The notes below the pieces were generated by a model, which made no database searches, was not told the origin of the DNA, and was given only the letters and a program-made list of their open reading frames with translations. Shown piece after piece: positions 51,758 through 61,214 of a stretch of 64,000 nt of DNA. Each line of letters opens with the position of its first letter. Position 1 is the first letter of the stretch. This DNA comes from Candidatus Crickella caballi (lineage in GTDB: Bacteria; Bacillota; Clostridia; Peptostreptococcales; Anaerovoracaceae). The position numbers and the translations under genes were made by a program. The stretch is from contig JAGHUV010000014.1 of NCBI GenBank assembly GCA_018064665.1, positions 1-64,000 of the forward strand. Reading direction: 5' to 3'.

Positions 51758-52942
51758 ATGGTTTATTTAGATAACAGCGCAACAACAAGACAATATGACG
51801 AAGTAACGGAGCTGATGTATAAGGCGGCTAAGGAGAATTTTGCCAATCCTTCATCTCTGCACCAGCTCGGCTTTGAGGCAGGCAATCTGCTTCACGATGC
51901 GAGACTTGAGATAGAGAAACAGTTCTACGGTCACGGAATAGTAATTTTCACATCGGGTGGCACAGAAGCTGACAACATGGCAATCATGTCAACAGCACGC
52001 AAGATGAGACGCCGCGGTAACAAGATCGTAACGACCAAAATCGAACATCCGGCAGTGCTCAACACCTGCAAGAGACTTGAGGAGGACGGCTTTATTGTCG
52101 AATACCTCGATGTAGATGTAGATGGCTATGTTGAGCCGCAGGCGGTCAAAGCGGCACTGGATGAGAATACGATACTCGTGTCGATTATGACGGTAAACAA
52201 CGAGGTCGGAACTATCGAGGCTGTAATTCCTGCGTACAGAGTGGTTCAGGAATATTGCAAAGAGCACGGTAACCGCATCATTTTCCATACCGATGCCGTG
52301 CAGGCCTTTGGAAAGCTTTCCTTCAAGGATGTAGATTTTGACCTGATATCCGCAAGTGCGCATAAGCTTCACGGACCTAAGGGTACAGGCTTTCTGTACA
52401 TGAACAGACTTCTGCAGCTTCCTCCGTTTATCACAGGCGGCGGTCAGGAGAACGGATACAGATCGACTACTGAGAACACCAATGCTATTGCGGGCTTTGG
52501 GCTTGCAACATCGATGTCATATGACGGACTTGAAGATAAGATGAGGAATATGGGATCCGTCAATGAGTATCTGAGAAAGGGTCTGATGACAGAGCTTGAG
52601 GATGTTGAGCTTAACGGGCCGATGGAGCTCGGCTACAGTCTGCAGGACTATGGTAAGAGATGTCCTTCGGTGCTCAATCTCAGCTTTGCGGGAACAAGAG
52701 GAGAGGTTCTTCTCCATACGCTTGAGCAGGATGGCATATATGTTTCGACGGGATCTGCCTGTGCTTCTCATCACACCGGAGACAGCCATGTGCTCCAGGC
52801 CATGTCTCTTACACATAAGGAAATTGAGGGAGCAATCAGATTCTCATTCTCCGAGTTCAATACGATTGACGAGATGGATTTTGTTATAGCCAAAACCAAA
52901 GCGGCGGTTACAAGATTCAGAAGACTGGGGTCATTTAGATAA
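51758..52942 (+). CDS. Cysteine desulfurase, NifZ/IscS-like (thiI-linked)
   Basis: A 394-residue class V PLP enzyme. MVYLDNSATTRQYDEV start, lysine in SAHKLHGPKGTGF, catalytic Cys in STGSACASHHTG. Compared with iscS at 703 it is a diverged paralogue. In Bacillus the desulfurase NifZ is paired with ThiI for tRNA 4-thiouridine; here thiI is the next gene, so the same role is likely. ATG 51758 is chosen over the longer frame at 51707, which would overlap rny and encode a non-conserved leader. Confidence 0.93.
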   Translation: MVYLDNSATTRQYDEVTELMYKAAKENFANPSSLHQLGFEAGNLLHDARLEIEKQFYGHGIVIFTSGGTEADNMAIMSTARKMRRRGNKIVTTKIEHPAVLNTCKRLEEDGFIVEYLDVDVDGYVEPQAVKAALDENTILVSIMTVNNEVGTIEAVIPAYRVVQEYCKEHGNRIIFHTDAVQAFGKLSFKDVDFDLISASAHKLHGPKGTGFLYMNRLLQLPPFITGGGQENGYRSTTENTNAIAGFGLATSMSYDGLEDKMRNMGSVNEYLRKGLMTELEDVELNGPMELGYSLQDYGKRCPSVLNLSFAGTRGEVLLHTLEQDGIYVSTGSACASHHTGDSHVLQAMSLTHKEIEGAIRFSFSEFNTIDEMDFVIAKTKAAVTRFRRLGSFR

Positions 52943-53176
52943 TATTTACACATCGCGACAGCGTTGAGACTACATACAAGCGATCAATACTCTCATGCAT
53001 CCGGCTAATGTCTGCCTGAGAGTACGGCTCGCGCCTCGTTGCGGCGACGCAGCGGTTCTAAGCTCTGCTTCGCAATCGCTAAGTACCGGCTGCCGCAAAG
53101 CCTCTCACGCAGTCACTAACTGAATGCGTAAGAATAATAATTGCACGCAGGCCCTATGCTGCCGCGTGAGAAAATA
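52943..53176. repeat. 234-bp long imperfect inverted repeat (MITE-like or structured RNA)
   Basis: The whole gap between the desulfurase and thiI folds on itself. Outer arms: ATTTACACATCGCGACAGC side against GCTGCCGCGTGAGAAAATA side. Middle: CTGCCTGAGAG (about 53012-53022) against CCTCTCACGCAG (about 53101-53112). Inner: GTTGCGGC with GCCGCAA and a loop near 53063-53078. Many mismatches are wobble-compatible. It is more GC-rich and CpG-rich than its neighbours. No ORF and no clear target-site duplication were seen. Confidence 0.65.
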
Positions 53177-53190
53177 TAACAGGAGTTACA

Positions 53191-54372
53191 ATGGAAAAGA
53201 ACTTATATTTAGTGAGATGTGGTGAAGTAGCATTGAAGGGAATGAACAAGCCATATTTCGAAAGAATTCTTTTGGAGAGGGTAAAGAATGCACTCTCATG
53301 CTATGAGAATACCGAGGCTAAATGGATTGATGGTCTTATGTTCGTCAGGGTTCCGGACACAGTTCCTGAAGATGAGGTCGTCGACAAGTGCGTCAAGGTA
53401 TTCGGTGTAGCAAGTGTCAGCACTGCAGTCGAGGTCGAGAAGGATATTGACAAAATCGGCGCTGCAGCAGCTGAGATGATGATGAAAATAATTGAGAATG
53501 AAGGTGTTCAGACCTTCAAGGTAAAGGGCAAGAGAGCGGACAAGAGCTTCCCTATACAGTCACCTGAGATCGGACGTGTAGTAGGAGCTATAATTCTCAA
53601 GACCTGCAAGGTGCTTAGAGTAGATGTTCATAACCCTGATGTCACACTGACAGTAGATGTAAGACGTGAAGGAGCCTACATTTTCTGAGATAAGATAAGA
53701 GGTTTTGGAGGACTTCCACTCGGAACTAACGGCAGGGGAATGATACTCATGTCGGGCGGAATCGACAGCCCGGTTGCGGCATTCATGATGGCCAAGAGGG
53801 GAATGACAATTGAGGCGGTACATTTCCATTCATATCCATACACCAGCCAGAGAGCACAGCAGAAGGTGGAAGACCTTGTAAGAGTGCTGGCCGGATACAT
53901 GGGAACGATCAGGATGCACGTGATCAACCTGCTTCCTATCCAGGAACAGATCGTTACAAACTGCCCTGAAGATGAAACAACTCTGCTCGTAAGAAGATTC
54001 ATGATGAGAATAGCCGAGCAGATTGCGATAAAGAACAAGAACATGATGCTCATTACAGGTGAGGATCTCGGACAGGTAGCGAGCCAGACAGCTGAAGCTT
54101 TGGTCGTAACCGATTCCGTAGTAAAGATGCCTGTTATGAGACCGCTTATCGCCATGGACAAGATCGACATCATGGACAAAGCCAAGGAGATAGGCACTTA
54201 CGATATTTCGATACAGCCTTATGAAGACTGCTGCACAGTCTTCCTGCCAAAGCATCCGGTTACAAAGCCAAAGCTTGACAGAATCGAGGAGAGCGAGTCC
54301 AAACTGGATGTTGATGCACTTGTTCAGGCGGCTGTTGAGTCGGAAGAAATTGTAGTTATAAACCCACGATAA
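53191..54372 (+). pseudogene. thiI: tRNA 4-thiouridine synthetase ThiI, interrupted by in-frame TGA
   Basis: Two adjacent frames, 53191-53688 and from 53689 on to 54372, together make a full-length ThiI in a single reading frame. The first has the N-terminal ferredoxin-like and THUMP domains and ends VRREGAYIF-TGA (TGA at 53686-53688). Directly after it, in the same frame, comes [17 protein letters not shown] and the PP-loop [13 protein letters not shown], with the rest of the AANH domain to the end. No base is gained or lost; only one codon is a stop. It may be a nonsense mutation, a sequencing error or read-through. There is no C-terminal rhodanese domain. Confidence 0.85.
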
Positions 54373-54414
54373 TGCTATAATTAATAGTCAAGTTTTAACG
54401 GAGGAACTAATAAA

Positions 54415-56160
54415 ATGGCCAAGGAAAAATATGATTTTACATCTCAGGAAAACAGAGATAAATACAGACATACTACTTCGCATATTCTTGCACAGGCAGT
54501 AAAGCACATCTGGCCTGAAGCAAAGCTTGCGATCGGTCCGTCAATTGAGAACGGATTCTATTACGATATCGACCTGGATTACAAGATTACAGATCAGGAC
54601 CTTCTCAAGATCCAGAAGGAAATGAAGAAGATAATGCAGGCCAATTATCCGCTTGAGAGATTTGAGCTTCCTAGAGAAGAGGCAATCAAGTTCATGGAAG
54701 AAAAGGGCGAGGACTACAAGGTTGAGCTCATCAACGATCTTCCTGAAGACGCAATAATCTCCTTCTACAAGCAGGGAGATTTCACAGACCTGTGCGCAGG
54801 TCCTCACGTTGACTCAACAGGAGTTGTCAAGGCGGTAAAGCTTACTTCTATCGCAGGAGCATACTGGAGAGGCGACTCTGATAGAAAGATGCTGCAGAGA
54901 ATTTACGGAACTTCATTCCCAAGCCAGGCAGAGCTTGACGAGTATCTGAACAAGATCGAAGAAGCTAAGAAGAGAGACCACCGTAAGATCGGCAAGGAAA
55001 TGGATCTGTTTATGCTTGCTGACGAAGGTCCGGGATTCCCGTTCTTCCTTCCAAAGGGCATGATTATCAGAAACGAGCTCGAGAACTTCTGGAAGCATGA
55101 GCACTACAGAAGAGGATATGAGGAAATCAGAACTCCATTGATCCTGAACGAGCAGCTCTGGAGAACCTCAGGACACTGGGATCACTATAAGGACAACATG
55201 TACTTCACCAAGATCGATGATGAGGATTATGCTATCAAGCCTATGAACTGCCCTGGTTCGATCCTTGCTTACAAGAGAAAGATGTGGTCCTACAGAGATC
55301 TGCCTCTGAGATATGCTGAGCTTGGACAGTGCCACAGACATGAGCTGTCAGGCGCGCTTCACGGACTGATGAGAGTAAGAACCTTCGTACAGGACGATGC
55401 TCACATCTTCATGCTCCCTGAACAGACCAAGGACGAGGTTACAAAGGTAATTCAGCTGTACGATGACATGTATAAGCTGTTCGGACTTACATATCACATT
55501 GAGCTTTCAACAAGACCTGAGGATTCAATGGGAACAAAGGAAGAGTGGGATGCAGCAGAGACAGCACTGAAGGAAGCTATCGAATCCATCGGAGCTGCAT
55601 ACGTTATTAACGAAGGTGACGGCGCATTCTACGGACCAAAGCTTGACTTCCACCTTGAGGATTCACTCGGAAGAACATGGCAGTGCGGAACTATCCAGCT
55701 GGATATGCAGATGCCACAGAGATTCGACATCACATACGTTGGCTCAGACGGTGAGAAGCACAGACCTCTCATGATTCACAGAGCATGCTTCGGATCGGTT
55801 GAGAGATTCATCGGTATCCTCATCGAGAACTTCGCAGGCAAATTCCCACTTTGGCTGGCACCTGTTCAGGCTAAGCTCTGCACAGTAACAGAGGCTAATG
55901 CTGAGTATGCTAAGAAGGTTGCTGAGAAGCTTGAGGCTGCAGGCATCAGAACAGAGCTCGACATCAGAAACGAAAAAATCGGCTACAAGATCAGAGAAGC
56001 AAGAAATGCTCGTGATTCATACATCTGCGTTATCGGCGAGCAGGAAGAGAAGGACGATACTCTGTCAGTACGTTCAAGCAAAGTTGGCGATATCGGAACT
56101 CTCACAGTAGATGAGTTTATCGCAAAACTGACAGAAGAAATTGCAAGCAAGGCAATGTAG
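54415..56160 (+). CDS. thrS: Threonyl-tRNA synthetase lacking the TGS domain
   Basis: A 581-residue ThrRS, about 60 shorter than the Bacillus/E. coli enzyme because the N-terminal TGS domain is absent. The editing domain is intact: HTTSHIL (H-x3-H) and CAGPHVDS (C-x3-H). Class II catalytic motifs follow (MNCPGS, RYAELGQCHRHELSGAL, HRACFGSVERFI), then an anticodon-binding domain. TATAAT at 54376-54381 may be the -10; the 43-bp leader has no T-box. SD GGAGG. pyrH follows 9 bp later. Confidence 0.96.
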   Translation: MAKEKYDFTSQENRDKYRHTTSHILAQAVKHIWPEAKLAIGPSIENGFYYDIDLDYKITDQDLLKIQKEMKKIMQANYPLERFELPREEAIKFMEEKGEDYKVELINDLPEDAIISFYKQGDFTDLCAGPHVDSTGVVKAVKLTSIAGAYWRGDSDRKMLQRIYGTSFPSQAELDEYLNKIEEAKKRDHRKIGKEMDLFMLADEGPGFPFFLPKGMIIRNELENFWKHEHYRRGYEEIRTPLILNEQLWRTSGHWDHYKDNMYFTKIDDEDYAIKPMNCPGSILAYKRKMWSYRDLPLRYAELGQCHRHELSGALHGLMRVRTFVQDDAHIFMLPEQTKDEVTKVIQLYDDMYKLFGLTYHIELSTRPEDSMGTKEEWDAAETALKEAIESIGAAYVINEGDGAFYGPKLDFHLEDSLGRTWQCGTIQLDMQMPQRFDITYVGSDGEKHRPLMIHRACFGSVERFIGILIENFAGKFPLWLAPVQAKLCTVTEANAEYAKKVAEKLEAAGIRTELDIRNEKIGYKIREARNARDSYICVIGEQEEKDDTLSVRSSKVGDIGTLTVDEFIAKLTEEIASKAM

Positions 56161-56169
56161 GGGTGAATT

Positions 56170-56868
56170 ATGAAGTATAAAAGAGTACTGATAAAGCTGA
56201 GCGGCGAAGCACTTGCAGGAGATGACAAGTTCGGTGTTAATCCGGAGATGTCACACAAGACAGCTCTGCAGATTAAAGAAATCGTAGATATGGGTGTTCA
56301 GGTCGGCATCGTTGTCGGCGGTGGCAACTTCTTTAGAGGAAGAACCGGCGAGGGAATCGATAAGCCTACTGCTGATTACATGGGAATGCTTGCAACAGTT
56401 ATGAATGCTCTGGCACTGCAGGATGCACTTCTCAAGATCGGATGCTCTGCTGTAGCAATGACAGCAATCGAAATCCGTGACATGGCAGAAGGATATTCAA
56501 GACGTAAGGCTCTTGATTATCTCGAAGCAGGAAAAGTAGTTGTGTTCGGATGCGGCACAGGAAGTCCATTCTTCACAACAGATACTACAGCAGCTCTGAG
56601 AGCATGCGAAATCGGCGCAGATGCACTGCTTCTTGCCAAGAATATCGATGCTGTTTACTCTGCAGATCCTAATCTCGATCCAAGTGCAGAGAGATATTCA
56701 GAGCTTGGATATATGGATATCATCGATAAGGATCTCAAGGTAATGGATCTGACTGCTGCAACCCTTTGCAAGGACAACAACATGTCAATCTATGTCTTCG
56801 CACTTAAGACAGAAGGCAACCTTATGAAAGTTATAAACGGCGAGAACGTCGGAACCCTAATCAAGTAG
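56170..56868 (+). CDS. pyrH: UMP kinase
   Basis: A 232-residue amino-acid-kinase-fold enzyme forming UDP from UMP and ATP. KRVLIKLSGEALAG, VVGGGNFFRG and GTGSPFFTTDTTAALRA are diagnostic. It is the allosteric bacterial type (hexamer, GTP/UTP-regulated). Leads into frr, the common pyrH-frr pair, here preceded by thrS rather than tsf. Confidence 0.98.
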   Translation: MKYKRVLIKLSGEALAGDDKFGVNPEMSHKTALQIKEIVDMGVQVGIVVGGGNFFRGRTGEGIDKPTADYMGMLATVMNALALQDALLKIGCSAVAMTAIEIRDMAEGYSRRKALDYLEAGKVVVFGCGTGSPFFTTDTTAALRACEIGADALLLAKNIDAVYSADPNLDPSAERYSELGYMDIIDKDLKVMDLTAATLCKDNNMSIYVFALKTEGNLMKVINGENVGTLIK

Positions 56869-56903
56869 TTTAATAACTGCCTATAAAGAAACAGGAGGAA
56901 ATT

Positions 56904-57452
56904 ATGTCCAAGAAATCCCTTGAAGAAAGAATCGAAAGCACTAAAGCTCATCTTAAGGAAAATCTCAACACAGTTAGAGCAGGAAGAGCTAACCCTGCAC
57001 TCCTTGACAAGGTACAGGTAAACTATTACGGAACACCAACACCTCTTAAGGCGCTTGCTAATATTTCCGTACCTGATCCAAGAACTCTTATGATCGCACC
57101 TTTCGATCCAAAGTCAATTGCTGACATCGAGAGAGGAATTAATGAGGCTAATATCGGTATCAACCCAACTAATGACGGCAAGGTAATCAGACTGGTTATC
57201 CCACAGCTGACAGAGGAAAGACGTAAGGAGCTTACCAAGGTTGTTAAGACTTACGGCGAGGACGCTAAGGTTGCTATCAGAAACCTCAGAAGAGACATTA
57301 ACGACGAGCTTAAGAAGGCTCAGAAGGACGGAGAGCTGACTGAGGACGATCTGAAGGTTGAGCTTGAAGAGACTCAGAAGACAATCGAGAAGGCAATCAA
57401 GTCCATCGATGAGATCATCGCTGAAAAAGATAAGGAACTCATGGAAGTATAA
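56904..57452 (+). CDS. frr: Ribosome recycling factor
   Basis: A 182-residue RRF: three-helix bundle plus hinge domain, with LNTVRAGRANPALLDKVQV and the LTEERRKELTK motif. Normal length. With EF-G it splits post-termination ribosomes. SD CAGGAGGAA. Confidence 0.98.
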   Translation: MSKKSLEERIESTKAHLKENLNTVRAGRANPALLDKVQVNYYGTPTPLKALANISVPDPRTLMIAPFDPKSIADIERGINEANIGINPTNDGKVIRLVIPQLTEERRKELTKVVKTYGEDAKVAIRNLRRDINDELKKAQKDGELTEDDLKVELEETQKTIEKAIKSIDEIIAEKDKELMEV

Positions 57453-57470
57453 GCTTCCTATTAAGGTGTT

Positions 57471-58184
57471 ATGCATATAGGAATTATTATGGACGGAAAC
57501 GGCAGATGGGCCAAAGCTCACCACGTGCCTCGTGTTATGGGGCACAATGCCGGAATGGAGTCCATGAAGAAAATAGTAATTGCCAGCTCCAAGCTCGGAG
57601 TAAAGTACTTGACAGTATACGCCTTCTCGACTGAAAACTGGAAGAGAAGCGCTGAGGAAGTAGGCGGCATCTTTAAGCTGATAGTTAAATACGTTAACTC
57701 AGAGCTTGAAGAGCTTGATGAGAACAACGTTCACATCAACATTATGGGCGACTACAGCATGCTTCCCAGGGAGTCTGTAGCAGCAATCGACAAGATGGTT
57801 GCAAGACTTGAACACAATGACGGACTCGTATTCAACATAGCCCTGAATTACGGTGGAAGAGACGAGATATTGCGTTCAGTCAAGGAGCTTTATCAGGAGA
57901 TAGAGAACGGCAATAAGACAATAGATGAACTGACTGAAGATGATATTTCAGCGCATCTGTATTCAGGTTCAGAGCATCTTAATATTCCGGATCCTGATCT
58001 TATCATAAGAACGAGCGGGGAGGAACGCACTTCCAACTTCCTGCCGTGGCAGGCCGCATACAGTGAGTTGATGTTCACAGATACGCTTTGGCCTGATTTT
58101 ACGCCCGAAGAATATGCTGAAATGATTGAGAAATTTTCTCATCGAAACAGACGTTTCGGCGGAAGAGAAGAGGACGATAAATAA
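57471..58184 (+). CDS. uppS: Undecaprenyl diphosphate synthase
   Basis: A 237-residue cis-prenyltransferase. IIMDGNGRWAK (about 5-15) with catalytic Asp, STENWKR, and the C-terminal RTSGEERTSNFLPWQAAYSE with the usual RxxGExRxSNFL pattern. It makes C55-PP carrier for cell-wall building. Shares one base with cdsA (TAATG). Confidence 0.97.
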   Translation: MHIGIIMDGNGRWAKAHHVPRVMGHNAGMESMKKIVIASSKLGVKYLTVYAFSTENWKRSAEEVGGIFKLIVKYVNSELEELDENNVHINIMGDYSMLPRESVAAIDKMVARLEHNDGLVFNIALNYGGRDEILRSVKELYQEIENGNKTIDELTEDDISAHLYSGSEHLNIPDPDLIIRTSGEERTSNFLPWQAAYSELMFTDTLWPDFTPEEYAEMIEKFSHRNRRFGGREEDDK

Positions 58185-59002
58185 TGAAAACGAGAATAAT
58201 TGCAGGCCTGTGTATGCTGCCACTGCTGCTTTTCCTGTATTGGGGAGGCTGGCCGCTGCTTATAATCACAGCAGCTATATGCTACATAGGAGTTACAGAG
58301 TTCTACAACGGATGGGAGGCCATAGATGTTCATCCCTCCAAGCCTATCGCATACGTAATGACCACATTGCTGTTTATCATGCATGCAGTGTGCGAACTGA
58401 CAGAAATTCAAGAGGCGGAAAATTATTTCCTGCTTATCTGGGTTGTACTTTCGATTGCAGTCTCTCTCATCTACGGATGGAAGATAAACGAAAGAGGGAC
58501 ATATGATGCTGTTGCTACAGCAATCGGTCTTATCTATGTTGTGTTTTTCGCATTCCACATCGTGCTAATCGATTGCACGCTTCACAACATGATATGGATC
58601 GTGATAATCGCTTCATTCGGCTCAGATATAATGGCGTACTTCACAGGCATGCTTCTTGGCAAACACAAGCTTGCTCCTAACCTCAGCCCTAAGAAAACAA
58701 TCGAAGGTGCTGTAGGAGGAGTTGTCGGAGCAGGTCTGTTCTGTCTCGTATTCGGACTCATAGTCGACGGACCGGGAATGGGACTTCTGCTGTACTTTGT
58801 ACTTGGAGCTGTTACAGGAGCTGTTTCTCAGTGCGGAGACCTCACTGCATCGGCATTCAAGAGGAAGATGGGCATTAAGGACTACGGCAATCTTATTCCG
58901 GGACATGGCGGAATAATGGACAGATTTGACAGTGTAATATTTACGGCACCGTTCGTATATATGTGCATTGTCGCTTTAATGATCATGATAGGTAGCATGT
59001 AA
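58184..59002 (+). CDS. cdsA: Phosphatidate cytidylyltransferase
   Basis: A 272-residue membrane enzyme with about eight hydrophobic helices. The family signature GDLTASAFKRKMGIKDYGNLIPGHGGIMDR is present (seen as GDLTASAFKRKMGIKD and NLIPGHGGIMDRFDS). It forms CDP-diacylglycerol. Usual place between uppS and dxr. Confidence 0.97.
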   Translation: MKTRIIAGLCMLPLLLFLYWGGWPLLIITAAICYIGVTEFYNGWEAIDVHPSKPIAYVMTTLLFIMHAVCELTEIQEAENYFLLIWVVLSIAVSLIYGWKINERGTYDAVATAIGLIYVVFFAFHIVLIDCTLHNMIWIVIIASFGSDIMAYFTGMLLGKHKLAPNLSPKKTIEGAVGGVVGAGLFCLVFGLIVDGPGMGLLLYFVLGAVTGAVSQCGDLTASAFKRKMGIKDYGNLIPGHGGIMDRFDSVIFTAPFVYMCIVALMIMIGSM

Positions 59003-59003
59003 A

Positions 59004-60149
59004 ATGAAAAAGATTTTGATTCTCGGGAGCACCGGTTCAATCGGATGCCAGGCTCTCGACATTATCAGAGAAAATAAAGACAAATTCAGCGCGATCGGTC
59101 TTAGCTGCCGATCGCGTATTGATAATTTAATTAATCAGATTCGCGAATTCGAGCCCGAAGCGGTATGTGTCGGCAATGCCGAGGATGCCAAGCGAGTTCA
59201 GAATGAGTTTCCGCATCTTACGGTTTATTACGGTGATGATGGTCTCGTTCAGCTTGCGAATATCGACTGTGATATAGTACTCAACTCGCTCATGGGAATA
59301 AGCGGCCTTGCTCCGACTTATCGTGCAATAGAGATGGGAAGAGATATCGCTTTGGCCAACAAGGAGACACTTGTTACGGGCGGTGCACTTATCACAGGAC
59401 TGTGCGAGGAGAAGGGCGTAAAGCTTCTTCCTGTAGACAGTGAGCACAGCGCAATTTTCCAGTGCCTGGAGGGAAACAAGGGAAGAGAGGTCAGAAGGAT
59501 ACTCCTGACAGCTTCCGGCGGCCCTTTCAGAGGCCGCAGTCTAGAATCTCTTAAGGATGTTACCGTCGAGCAGGCGCTGAATCATCCAAAGTGGAGTATG
59601 GGAAGCAAGATAACAATAGATTCCGCAACAATGATGAACAAAGGTCTGGAAGTAATCGAAGCCAAGTGGCTTTTCGATGTTCCTGCGGACAGAATAGATA
59701 TTCATGTTCATCCGCAGAGCATTGTTCACTCAATGGTCGAATTCTGTGACACATCGGTTATCGCTCAGATGGGGCTCCCTGATATGAGAATTCCTATTAG
59801 TCTTGCACTCAATTATCCGGACAGACTTCAGTACGGCGGAAGCAGTCTTGACTTCTTTACAGCCGGCAAGGAGCTGACCTTCGAGAAGCCGGACCGCAAA
59901 GTGTTCAAGTGTATCGATCTTGCATACAGAGCACTCGAGGAGGGCGGTTCATATACAGTTGCAATGAACGGAGCCAATGAGGAACTGGTAGCTATGTTCC
60001 TGAAGGGAGAAATCAGCTTCCTTGATATTCCTGATACTATTGAGAAGGTAATGAATGCTCACAAGCCGGGCAAAGCAGCTTCGGTTGAAGAGATTCTGAA
60101 TATAGATAAAGAAGCTCGCATTATGGCGAGAGAACTTGTAAGGAGATAA
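59004..60149 (+). CDS. dxr: 1-deoxy-D-xylulose 5-phosphate reductoisomerase
   Basis: A 381-residue DXR, the second step of the MEP isoprenoid pathway, NADPH- and metal-dependent. ILGSTGSIGCQALDII is the NADPH loop; LANKETLVTGG, PVDSEHSAIFQCLEG and ATMMNKGLEVIEA are substrate and metal blocks. ispG of the same pathway lies two genes on. Confidence 0.98.
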   Translation: MKKILILGSTGSIGCQALDIIRENKDKFSAIGLSCRSRIDNLINQIREFEPEAVCVGNAEDAKRVQNEFPHLTVYYGDDGLVQLANIDCDIVLNSLMGISGLAPTYRAIEMGRDIALANKETLVTGGALITGLCEEKGVKLLPVDSEHSAIFQCLEGNKGREVRRILLTASGGPFRGRSLESLKDVTVEQALNHPKWSMGSKITIDSATMMNKGLEVIEAKWLFDVPADRIDIHVHPQSIVHSMVEFCDTSVIAQMGLPDMRIPISLALNYPDRLQYGGSSLDFFTAGKELTFEKPDRKVFKCIDLAYRALEEGGSYTVAMNGANEELVAMFLKGEISFLDIPDTIEKVMNAHKPGKAASVEEILNIDKEARIMARELVRR

Positions 60150-60153
60150 TGAC

Positions 60154-61161
60154 TTGAAGACAGCTATACTGTTCATCTTAATGCTTCTGGTACTGATTGC
60201 ACCGCACGAATTCGGTCATTTTATTGTGGCCAAGCTGTGCAATGTCAAGGTAAATGAATTCTCCATAGGAATGGGCCCGCTGCTATGGAAAAAGCAGAAG
60301 GGCGAGACTCAGTATTCGCTGAGGCTTATACCTGTGGGCGGATACAATGCAATGGAGGGGGAGGAAGGCTCAAGTGACAATCCGAGAGCTTTCAACAATC
60401 AGGCACCGCTTAAGAAGCTTGCCATACTTCTGGCAGGTGTTACGATGAACATTCTTCTGGCGATAATAATAACAACAATCGCAATCAGTATTTCAGGGGT
60501 ACCTGTAAATACTCTGGAATCGGTAACTGTGGATTCACCGGCAGCTGTTGCAGGGCTTCAGGCCGGAGACAAAATCATTGACATTGACGGAACAAAGATC
60601 GATTCCTGGCAGGATGTACTGAACAAGATAGGGACATATCAGGAGGGAGACAGAATGGAAGTCACTGTTAAACGTGATGGTGATAAAAAGTCTGTATTCC
60701 TTGAGCCGCAATTCAATGAAGAGGCACAGAGATATACCATCGGAATAGTCGCTACAACATCCAAGAATCCATTGGTAACAATTCCTTACGGAGCCAGATA
60801 TACCTGGACTCTCAATAAATCAATGATAGAGGGCTTCAAGATGGTGTTCTCCGGCAAGGTCAGCAAAGACGAGGTTGCAGGACCTGTAGGGCTTGTTAAG
60901 GTAGTTGACCAGACTGCAGACTATGGAGCTGCCTCATATCTGCTGCTTCTTGCACTTGTCAGCCTGAATCTGGCTCTTGTCAATCTGATTCCAATTCCGG
61001 GACTTGACGGAGGAAAGATACTCTTTGTTATCCTCAAGGTTATTTCAAGAGGCAAGATCAATGACGATATGGAAGAGAAAGCAACACTGGTAGGCTTTGT
61101 GCTGCTTATGACTCTCTTCATACTTATAACTATAAATGATGTAAGCAATCTTTTTCACTAA
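60154..61161 (+). CDS. rseP: Site-2 protease RseP/RasP
   Basis: A 335-residue intramembrane zinc metalloprotease. HEFGH (about 14-18) is the zinc HExxH, and NLIPIPGLDGGK holds the third ligand region. A PDZ domain lies between (about 110-190). Four helices. TTG start with AAGGAG about 9 bp upstream. It cleaves anti-sigma factors and signal-peptide remnants in related bacteria. Confidence 0.95.
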   Translation: MKTAILFILMLLVLIAPHEFGHFIVAKLCNVKVNEFSIGMGPLLWKKQKGETQYSLRLIPVGGYNAMEGEEGSSDNPRAFNNQAPLKKLAILLAGVTMNILLAIIITTIAISISGVPVNTLESVTVDSPAAVAGLQAGDKIIDIDGTKIDSWQDVLNKIGTYQEGDRMEVTVKRDGDKKSVFLEPQFNEEAQRYTIGIVATTSKNPLVTIPYGARYTWTLNKSMIEGFKMVFSGKVSKDEVAGPVGLVKVVDQTADYGAASYLLLLALVSLNLALVNLIPIPGLDGGKILFVILKVISRGKINDDMEEKATLVGFVLLMTLFILITINDVSNLFH

Positions 61162-61214
61162 AGCAAAGGAGAAACGGTTGATTTTCTAAAGCGGATCAGC
61201 CGCATTGATGAAAT

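Noticed and set aside
53686..53724. Selenocysteine codon in thiI
   Set aside because: Only weak 4-bp stems follow the TGA; no SECIS-like hairpin at the right distance and the position is not a conserved Cys in ThiI as I recall.
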